Origin: Streptomyces nojiriensis | Lineage (GTDB): Bacteria > Actinomycetota > Actinomycetes > Streptomycetales > Streptomycetaceae | Assembly (NCBI RefSeq): GCF_017639205.1 | Contig: NZ_CP071139.1 | Span: forward strand, 3,912,001 to 3,976,000 | Direction: 5' to 3' | Length of the DNA stretch: 64,000 bases | Shown here: positions 44,730 to 51,253 of the stretch, piece after piece | Position numbering within the stretch: the stretch's first letter is position 1 | Layout: the number at the start of each line of letters is the position of its first letter | The notes under the pieces: model-generated | Database searches by the model: none | Told to the model about the DNA's origin: nothing | The model's input: only the letters and a program-made list of their open reading frames with translations | Position numbers and translations under genes: made by a program

Positions 44730-46343
44730 GTGGCATCGGCGGAGAGCACGGGCGCGGGCCCGGACGGCATACCCTCCGGGCCCGCTGCCGATACCCCCGG
44801 GGCCGGCGTTCCGGCCAAGAACGCGCCTGCGGCCGGGCCGGCCGCCAGGCCGCCGGCCCCGGTGGTCGCCTCGCTGATGCTCGGCATGGCCCTCGTCGCC
44901 CTGGACAGCACCATCGTGGCCACCGCCGTCCCGCAGATCGTGGGCGAACTCGGCGGATTCTCCGTCTTCTCCTGGCTCTTCTCCGGCTACCTGCTCGCGG
45001 TGACCGTCACCCTGCCCGTCTACGGGAAGCTGTCCGACACCTTCGGCCGCAAGCCCGTCCTGCTCTTCGGCATCGGCCTCTTCCTCGTCGGTTCGCTGCT
45101 GTGCGCGTCCGCCTGGAACATGGCCGCCCTCATCGCCTTCCGCATCGTCCAGGGCCTGGGCGGCGGCGCCCTCCAGGGCACGATCCAGACCCTGGCCGCC
45201 GACCTCTACCCGCTCAGGGACCGGCCGCGGATCCAGGCCCGGATGTCCAGCGTGTGGGCCACCTCGGCCGTGGCCGGCCCGGCGCTCGGCGGGCTGCTCG
45301 CCTCGTACGCGCACTGGCGCTGGATCTTCCTGATCAACCTTCCGCTGGCCGGGCTCGCCCTGTGGATGATCGCCCGTCACCTGACCGAGCCCGTCCGGTC
45401 GCCCGGGCGCCGGGGACCGGTCGACTGGGCGGGCGCGCTCGCCGTCTTCGCCTGCGGCGGACTGCTGCTCTTCGCGCTGGTCCAGGGCGGGGTCGCCTGG
45501 CCCTGGCTGTCCGCGCCCTCGCTCGGGCTGCTGGGCGCGAGCGCGCTGCTGGCCGCCGTCGTGGTCCGGGTGGAACGCCGGGCTCCGGAGCCGATCCTGC
45601 CCGGCTGGGTGTGGCGCCGGCGCACCATCGCCGCCGTCAACCTGGCCATGGGGGCACTCGGCCTGCTGATGGTCGCCCCCATGGTGTTCATGCCGACCTA
45701 CGCGCAGTCCGTGCTGGGCCTCGGCCCCGTCGGCGCCGGCCTGGTCATGTCGGTGATGACCCTGAGCTGGCCCGTCACCGCCGCCTGCAGCCAGCACGTC
45801 TACCGGCGCATCGGCTTCCGCAACACCGCGGCCGTCGGGATCGCGCTCGCCGCGGTGATCCTGTTCTCCTTCACGCTGCTGCCCTACCCCGCCCGGCCCT
45901 GGCAGCCCGCGCTGATCATGCTGCTGCTCGGCGGCGCCCTCGGCCTCTTCCAGCTCCCGCTGATCGTCGGGGTCCAGTCCACCGTGGGCTGGGCCGAGCG
46001 CGGGACGACGACGGCCTCGGTGCTGTTCTGCCGACAGGTCGGCCAGAGCGTGGGCGCCGCCCTGCTCGCCGCCGTCGCCAACGCCACCATCGCCGCACGC
46101 CTGGCGGACGCCCCCGTACCCGGCCTCCCGGAGCACCTGGACGACGTGGCGAAGGCGCTGGAGCGGCCGGCGCTGCTGCCCGCTGCCGCCGCCGGCTACC
46201 TGCGCGAGGCCGTGGCCGCCGCCGTGGAGCACATCTTCCTCGGCGCGACGGCGGCCGCCGTGGCCGCGCTGCTGGTCCTGCTGCTGGTGGCGCCGCGCCG
46301 GTTCCCCGTCCTGCCGGAACTGCGCGAGGCGCAGAAGGAGTAG
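44730..46343 (+). CDS. MFS drug exporter, DHA2/EmrB-QacA type (14 segments)
   Basis: A 537-residue proton antiporter. After a ~45-residue Gly/Pro/Ala-rich cytoplasmic tail, 14 hydrophobic segments follow. Motif ALDSTIVATAVPQI in the first helix is the DHA2 signature, GKLSDTFGRKPVLL is the loop 2-3 motif A, and RIVQGLGGGALQGTIQTL is motif B. It should export a drug-like or secondary-metabolite substrate. GTG at 44730 is preferred over GTG at 44709 because GGAAGGA lies seven bases upstream of it. No dedicated regulator gene is adjacent. Confidence 0.9.
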   Translation: MASAESTGAGPDGIPSGPAADTPGAGVPAKNAPAAGPAARPPAPVVASLMLGMALVALDSTIVATAVPQIVGELGGFSVFSWLFSGYLLAVTVTLPVYGKLSDTFGRKPVLLFGIGLFLVGSLLCASAWNMAALIAFRIVQGLGGGALQGTIQTLAADLYPLRDRPRIQARMSSVWATSAVAGPALGGLLASYAHWRWIFLINLPLAGLALWMIARHLTEPVRSPGRRGPVDWAGALAVFACGGLLLFALVQGGVAWPWLSAPSLGLLGASALLAAVVVRVERRAPEPILPGWVWRRRTIAAVNLAMGALGLLMVAPMVFMPTYAQSVLGLGPVGAGLVMSVMTLSWPVTAACSQHVYRRIGFRNTAAVGIALAAVILFSFTLLPYPARPWQPALIMLLLGGALGLFQLPLIVGVQSTVGWAERGTTTASVLFCRQVGQSVGAALLAAVANATIAARLADAPVPGLPEHLDDVAKALERPALLPAAAAGYLREAVAAAVEHIFLGATAAAVAALLVLLLVAPRRFPVLPELREAQKE

Positions 46344-46424
46344 ACGGTCCGCGGAAAGTCGCCTTGTCATGGCCGGGCCATTGGGTGACCCTCGTGCGAG
46401 GACCGTTTCCGGGGGGACGACGAC

Positions 46425-47300
46425 ATGGCATCCGCACTCTGCGCACTCGCGTTACTGGCCGCACTGGCCGGCCCGATCTGCCTGCGGCTCGGGCGCAGCC
46501 CGGGCTTCATCACCGGCCGCGACGGCCGCCTCTCCACCTCGACGGCGCTCGCCCTCGCCTGGACGGTGATCCTGGTCTGGCTGCTGCTGGCGATCCTCGG
46601 CTACGGGCTCACCGCGGGCGGCGGCATCGCGTACTTCCGCGGCGCCGACGGCCCGCTGTCCACCCTGACGACGGTGTACCTGCCGCTGCTCGGCGGCCCG
46701 TACGTGGCGCTGATCGCCGCGAAGGCGGTCGTCGGTCTGCGGGTGGAGCACGGCAGCATGGCCAAGCCCGCCGCGAGGCCGACGGTGTCGGGCCGGCGGC
46801 CGCTGCGCGAGCTGATCGCGAACGACAGCGGGCGCACCGACCTCGTGGACCTCCAGTACGTCGCCCTCAGCGCGGTCACCATGCTGTACGTGGTGCTGTT
46901 CTTCCTCGCGGACGTGGGCGGCGGACTGCCGCGCCTGCCCGCCGAGATGTGGGCCCTGACGGGCGCCCCGGCGGGCGCGTACCTGGTCAACAAGATGGCC
47001 GTCCGCGCCAACCCGGTGATCACGGACGTCGTGCTGGAGGACGGCCGCCTGACGGTCGAGGGCGGCGGCTTCACCCCGGACCCGGCGGGCCCGCCGACCC
47101 TGCTCACCGTCGACGGCACCCCCCTCCCGGCCCAGGCCGACCCCCTGACGGGCGCCCTGACCGCCACCCTCCCGACCCCGGGGACGCCTCCGTTCACGGT
47201 GGTCGTCACGGCCCGCGGCCTGCGCAGCGACCCGTACCGCTACGAACCCCCCGCGAAGCCGCCCGTCCCGGCCGGGCAGCAGCCACAGCCGGCCGGCTGA
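46425..47300 (+). CDS. membrane protein of unknown function with a TTA codon
   Basis: A 291-residue protein. It has an N-terminal helix (2-20), a second (about 42-63), a third near 82-102, and a fourth near 140-165. A soluble C-terminal domain (about 195-280) has alternating strands (VVLEDGRLTVEGGGFTPD, LTVDGTPL, FTVVVTARGL) like an IPT/Ig-type domain. The family is not recognised. The ATG at 46425 has GGGGGG about 10 bases upstream. Codon 10 is TTA (46452-46454), so translation should depend on bldA; this is one of only two in-frame TTA codons found in the window. Confidence 0.75.
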   Translation: MASALCALALLAALAGPICLRLGRSPGFITGRDGRLSTSTALALAWTVILVWLLLAILGYGLTAGGGIAYFRGADGPLSTLTTVYLPLLGGPYVALIAAKAVVGLRVEHGSMAKPAARPTVSGRRPLRELIANDSGRTDLVDLQYVALSAVTMLYVVLFFLADVGGGLPRLPAEMWALTGAPAGAYLVNKMAVRANPVITDVVLEDGRLTVEGGGFTPDPAGPPTLLTVDGTPLPAQADPLTGALTATLPTPGTPPFTVVVTARGLRSDPYRYEPPAKPPVPAGQQPQPAG

Positions 47301-47317
47301 CCGGGTCGACACCCGAC

Positions 47318-47881
47318 CTAGGTCTGCGTGTCGCCCTTGTGGCGGGCGTAATAGCGGGCCACCCGGGCCCGGTTGCCGCAGACCGACGCCACGCACCAGC
47401 GGCGACGGGGGTGCGCCGGCAGGAAGAGCAGGACGCAGTCGTGCGCCTCGCACTCGCGCACCTGTGTCACCCGGGGGTCCGTCAGCAGCTCCGCGACCGC
47501 CTCGGCCAGCTCCGCCGCGAGCCGCCGGGCCGGATCGGCCGGCCGGTGCGCACCGGCGGTGATCCCGCCCGACCCGGTCCAGGCCAGCACGCGGTGCGAG
47601 GGCGCCGCGGCCAAGGCCTCGTTCAGCGCGGCGAGCGCCCCGGCCGGGGGCCGCACACCGCGCCGCACGGCGTCGAGCGCCGGGCCCGCGGCCTCCCGTA
47701 CGGCCCGCACGGCGGCCACCTCGCCCGCGCCGACGGTGCCGACGGGGGTCAGCCGCCCGGCCTGCGCGGCCAGCCAGGCCGTGAGCCCCGCCGGGTCGGC
47801 GACGAGATCACCCACCGCGGTCTCGGTGTTGAGGAGGTCCAGCGCGAGGAGCTCACCGGTGAGCGGGAAGGTCACTGTCAC
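47318..47881 (-). CDS. ABATE-domain, CGNR zinc-finger regulator
   Basis: A 187-residue putative transcription regulator. The N-terminal ABATE domain (about 5-130) opens with LLALDLLNTE. The C-terminal CGNR zinc finger holds four cysteines: C-E-A-H-D-C, then WCVASVCGNRARVARYYAR. The CGNR loop is proposed to bind DNA. It is divergent from an alpha/beta-hydrolase gene across an 81-nt AT-richer gap with repeated CATTA/TAATG half-sites, so it probably controls that gene and itself. GTG at 47881 is used; GTG at 47875 is equally possible. Confidence 0.85.
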   Translation of the reverse strand: MTVTFPLTGELLALDLLNTETAVGDLVADPAGLTAWLAAQAGRLTPVGTVGAGEVAAVRAVREAAGPALDAVRRGVRPPAGALAALNEALAAAPSHRVLAWTGSGGITAGAHRPADPARRLAAELAEAVAELLTDPRVTQVRECEAHDCVLLFLPAHPRRRWCVASVCGNRARVARYYARHKGDTQT

Positions 47882-47884
47882 CCG

Positions 47885-47937
47885 ACTAATGCTACTGCAA
47901 CGCCTTGACCCATTAACGATCACCGGCAACACTAATG
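47885..47937. promoter_or_regulatory. TAATG/CATTA half-sites in CGNR-hydrolase divergent promoter
   Basis: ACTAATG at 47885-47891 and 47931-47937, and the inverse CATTA at 47911-47915, spaced about two helical turns apart. They are the only AT-rich repeats in the gap and are plausible sites for the CGNR protein. CTTGACC at 47904-47910 may be a -35 for the hydrolase gene. Confidence 0.45.
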
Positions 47938-47962
47938 GAAACAAGTACGCAGGAGGCATGTG

Positions 47963-48838
47963 ATGACCGCTCGCCGCACCATTCCCACCATCCGGCACCG
48001 CACCGTCGACGTGGCCGGGGTCCGCGTCGCCTACCGCGAGAGCGGCCCCGCCGACGGCCCCGTACTGCTGCTCCTGCACGGCTTCCCCACCGCCTCGCAC
48101 CAGTTCGCCCGCCTGATGGACGCCCTCGGCGACACCCCGTACCGCCTGATCGCCCCCGACTACCCGGGCTTCGGCCACACCGAGGCCCCGGCCGGATTCA
48201 CGTACGCCTTCGACCGGCTCGCCGACATCGTGGAGGGCTTCACCGACGCCCTCGGGCTGGACCGCTTCGCCCTGTACGTCTTCGACTTCGGCGCCCCGGT
48301 CGGACTGCGGCTCGCCACGCGCCGGCCGGAGCGGGTGACCGGCCTGATCGTCCAGAACGGCAACGCCTACGAGGAGGGCCTCTCGGACGCGGCCCGCGAG
48401 TTCGCCGGACTCCGGCGCGAGGTCCCCGGCAACGAGGAGCGCGTCCGGGGGCTCTTCACCCTGGAGGGCACCCGCTTCCAGTACGAGACCGGCGTCGCCG
48501 ACACCGGCCTCCTCTCCCCCGACGGCTGGACCCTCGACGTGCACCACCTCGGCCGGCCGGGCCGCGCCGACGCCCAGGCCGACCTCGCCTTCGACTACGC
48601 CTCGAACTTCACCCACTACCCCGCCTGGCAGGCCTGGCTGCGCGCCGCCCGGATCCCGGTGCTGGTCGTATGGGGCGCGGGCGACCCCTTCTTCACCCCG
48701 GCGGGCGCGAAGGCCTACCTCCGCGACGCCCCGCAGGCCGAGGTCCACGTGTTCGAAGGCGCGGGCCACTTCGCCCTGGAGACCCACCTCCCGCAGATCG
48801 CCCCGCTGATCGAGGAGTTCCTCGCCGAACTCCCTTGA
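47963..48838 (+). CDS. alpha/beta hydrolase, epoxide-hydrolase/haloalkane-dehalogenase type
   Basis: A 291-residue hydrolase. LLHGFPTASHQF supplies the oxyanion HGFP, and the nucleophile elbow VFDFGAPVG carries an Asp rather than Ser, which defines the epoxide hydrolase/dehalogenase branch. The acid lies near VVWGAGDPFF and the catalytic His in GAGHFALETH. The natural substrate is unknown. The ATG at 47963 has AGGAGG six bases upstream; a GTG three bases earlier is too close. The divergent CGNR regulator gene suggests inducible expression. Confidence 0.88.
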   Translation: MTARRTIPTIRHRTVDVAGVRVAYRESGPADGPVLLLLHGFPTASHQFARLMDALGDTPYRLIAPDYPGFGHTEAPAGFTYAFDRLADIVEGFTDALGLDRFALYVFDFGAPVGLRLATRRPERVTGLIVQNGNAYEEGLSDAAREFAGLRREVPGNEERVRGLFTLEGTRFQYETGVADTGLLSPDGWTLDVHHLGRPGRADAQADLAFDYASNFTHYPAWQAWLRAARIPVLVVWGAGDPFFTPAGAKAYLRDAPQAEVHVFEGAGHFALETHLPQIAPLIEEFLAELP

Positions 48839-48915
48839 CGGGATACGGGTTCACAGATCGTCCACATCGCGTAGTCTTCCCCTCGTCAGCAAAACAGTGT
48901 CTGGGGGAAACAGTA

Positions 48916-50013
48916 ATGTTCGGTGTCATCCTCGCCACCACCACCGCCGTACTCGCCACGCCCGTCGCCGGTCTGCTCGGCCACCGCGCCGTGCGGCGCT
49001 CGGCGAACGCCGCGCTCATGCGGATCGACGCGCCGGCCGGCATCGACGAGCAGGGCTTCGTCCGCATCGGCGGAATCGACCAGTGGATCTCGATCCGCGG
49101 CGAGGACCGCACCAACCCCGTACTCCTGGAGCTCCACGGCGGCCCCGGGGCGGCCAACTCCCCCTACGGAGCCCGCACCCGGGAGTGGGAGAAGCACTTC
49201 ACCCTCGTCCGCTGGGACATGCGCGGCGCCGGGCTGACCTTCGCCCACGCCCCCGCGGACCAGGGCGGACCGGTCACCTTCGCCCGGCTCCACCAGGACG
49301 CCCTGGAGGTCACCCGGTACGTCCTGGACCGGATGCGCGTGGACCGGGTGGTGCTGATGCCGAGCTCCTTCGGCACCACCCTCGGCCTCCGGCTGGCCCG
49401 CAACCACCCCGAGCTCTACTGCGCGTACGTCGGCACCGACCAGAACGTCCAGGAGGCGGGCCGGGACACCTCCGCCTACGAGGGCACGCTGGAGCGGCTG
49501 CGGGCCGCGGGCCGGACCAAGGACGTGGCGGCGATCGAGGCGATGGGGTCCGACCCCCGGCGCTGGACCTCCGCGCAGCGGTCCTCGTACGACAAACTGT
49601 GCGCCGGCAGCGACCCGCTGACCCTGGACACGGTCAAGAAGGTGATCCTCGGGTCGCTGTGGCTGTCACCGCTCTACACCCTCGGCCGGATCAAGGCGTA
49701 CTTCGGCGGTCAGGGCTTCTCGGAATCCGTCACCGAGGGAGTGTCGGAGTTCGACGACCTGGCCGACGGGACCCGCTTCGAGATGCCGTTCTTCATCTTC
49801 CAGGGAGCGCTCGACGTGATCACCCCGGCGGCGCGCGCCAAGGCGTACTTCGACGCCGTCGAGGCACCGGTGAAGGCCTTCGAACTGATCGAGGGAGCCT
49901 CCCACTTCGCCGCCCTCCGCCGCCCGGACCGCTTCCTGGACCTCCTCCTGACCCATGTCCGTCCGGCGGTCACCACCGCCGACCGCCAGGGAACGGCCAC
50001 CTCCACGCCCTGA
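48916..50013 (+). CDS. alpha/beta hydrolase, proline-iminopeptidase-like
   Basis: A 365-residue protein. An N-terminal hydrophobic stretch (about 3-24) may anchor it or act as a signal. The S33-type fold follows: ELHGGPGAAN is the HGGPG oxyanion motif of prolyl iminopeptidases, DMRGAGLT follows, and the nucleophile elbow reads PSSFGTTLG, where the usual first Gly of GxSxG is replaced. The acid lies near FQGALDVITP and the His in EGASHFAAL. Peptidase or esterase activity is likely. The ATG at 48916 has GGGGGA upstream. A TTCACA-N16-TAGTCT promoter candidate lies at 48850-48877. Its 3' end faces the 161-nt palindrome. Confidence 0.83.
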   Translation: MFGVILATTTAVLATPVAGLLGHRAVRRSANAALMRIDAPAGIDEQGFVRIGGIDQWISIRGEDRTNPVLLELHGGPGAANSPYGARTREWEKHFTLVRWDMRGAGLTFAHAPADQGGPVTFARLHQDALEVTRYVLDRMRVDRVVLMPSSFGTTLGLRLARNHPELYCAYVGTDQNVQEAGRDTSAYEGTLERLRAAGRTKDVAAIEAMGSDPRRWTSAQRSSYDKLCAGSDPLTLDTVKKVILGSLWLSPLYTLGRIKAYFGGQGFSESVTEGVSEFDDLADGTRFEMPFFIFQGALDVITPAARAKAYFDAVEAPVKAFELIEGASHFAALRRPDRFLDLLLTHVRPAVTTADRQGTATSTP

Positions 50014-50081
50014 GCCCGCATCGGACCGCCAGGACGAAAACGCGGCGGCGCGCCGCCCCCGCCCCGGCAGGACACGGCCTG

Positions 50082-50242
50082 GGCCGTCTCTTCCGGATCT
50101 TGTCGGCCGAGCCCGCGGCGTCCGGTGCCGCATGGCAAGGCGGAGGGGCACGCCGTGTACTGGACGTACTCGGGTGCCCCGACAACGCGGCCAGGTGCGG
50201 TGCCGGGCGTCGCGGGCCCGGCAACATCCGGAAGAGACGGCC
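50082..50242. repeat. 161-nt near-complete palindrome, MITE-like
   Basis: Outer arms GGCCGTCTCTTCCGGAT (50082-50098) and its exact complement (50226-50242) continue with few mismatches through the whole element to an inner GGGGCAC...GTGCCCC hairpin at the centre. It lies between converging genes, and its right edge shares a base with the TAG stop of the coiled-coil gene. It may act as a bidirectional terminator. Its length and terminal repeats also fit a miniature transposable element or decayed insertion sequence end pair. Confidence 0.7.
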
Positions 50243-51114
50243 TAGCCCTCCGCCGGGGCGCGGCCCGTCAGTGCCGCCAGGCTGGAGCGCACGTGGTTCA
50301 TGTGCGCCCGCATCTCCTCCGCCGCCTCCCCGTGCTCCCGCAGGATCCCCCGCGTCTCGCGCCCGATCCGCTCCTCCGCCACCCGCGCCTGCGCGACCAG
50401 CTCGGCCGCCCGCGCCTCCGCGTCCTCCTGCCCGTGCCGCGCCGACTCCTCCGCCTCGGCGAACTCGCGCCGCGCCTGCGCCAGCCGGGCCTCGGCGTAC
50501 CGCTCCTGCTCCGCGTGGCGCGCCTCCAGGTCCGCCTCGCGCGCCGCCAGCTCCCGCTCCGCCGCCTCCCGGCGCTCCGCCTGCTCCTGCTCGCGCTCCG
50601 CCCGCTCCGACTCCGCCCGCCGCCGCGTCTCCGCCAGCGCGGCCGTCGCCTGCGCCCGCCACGCCGCCGCGTCCTCCCGCGCCCCCGACCGCACGTCGTC
50701 CGCCTCGCGCTGCGCCCGCAGCAGCCCCTGCCGGGCCCGGACCTCCGTCTGCTCGCGCACCGCCTCCGCGTCGCCCCGCGCGAGCTCCGCCGTCCGGTCG
50801 GCGCGCGCCTCGGCCGCGCCCAGCGTCGCCGAGGCGTCCACCCGCGCGTCGGCCCGCAGGGCGTCCGCCTCCTCCTCCGCCAGCAACAGGATCCGGCGGG
50901 CCCGCTCGCTCAGCTCGTCGTACGTCTGCGGAGCCAGCGCGGCGACCGCCTCCCGCAGCCGCGCCGCGTCCGCCTCCATCTGCTTGGCCAGGACCGTCAG
51001 CCGTGCCACCCGCTCCCAGGCCTCGTCCCGGCTCCCGGAGAGCCGGGCGAGATACCGGTCGACCTCTTCCATGCGGTAGCCACGACCGCGCACGGTCGCA
51101 ATGGGTGCACTCAT
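50242..51114 (-). CDS. DivIVA-like coiled-coil protein
   Basis: A 290-residue protein. The N-terminus (VRGRGYRMEEVDRYLARLSGSRDEAWERVARL) resembles the DivIVA lipid-binding/dimerisation module. The remainder (about 30-280) is almost pure Ala/Glu/Arg heptad sequence, an extended coiled coil. Streptomycetes use related proteins (DivIVA, Scy, FilP) to organise tip growth and cytoskeleton; whether this one belongs to the polarisome is inference. The ATG at 51114 is well placed. The stop codon TAG coincides with the end of a 161-nt palindrome. It lies downstream of the SUKH-4 mosaic gene on the same strand. Confidence 0.82.
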   Translation of the reverse strand: MSAPIATVRGRGYRMEEVDRYLARLSGSRDEAWERVARLTVLAKQMEADAARLREAVAALAPQTYDELSERARRILLLAEEEADALRADARVDASATLGAAEARADRTAELARGDAEAVREQTEVRARQGLLRAQREADDVRSGAREDAAAWRAQATAALAETRRRAESERAEREQEQAERREAAERELAAREADLEARHAEQERYAEARLAQARREFAEAEESARHGQEDAEARAAELVAQARVAEERIGRETRGILREHGEAAEEMRAHMNHVRSSLAALTGRAPAEG

Positions 51115-51253
51115 CCTGGATGCGCCTCTCTCGCGGGGATTCCCGTCAAGGATGCGCCATTTGATCCCAGAAGCCGGAATGGCCGGGCCGAGACCCTGTT
51201 CGAAGGCCCCGACCCGGCCATTCAGCCGATCACACGATCAGTGGATCAGCCGA

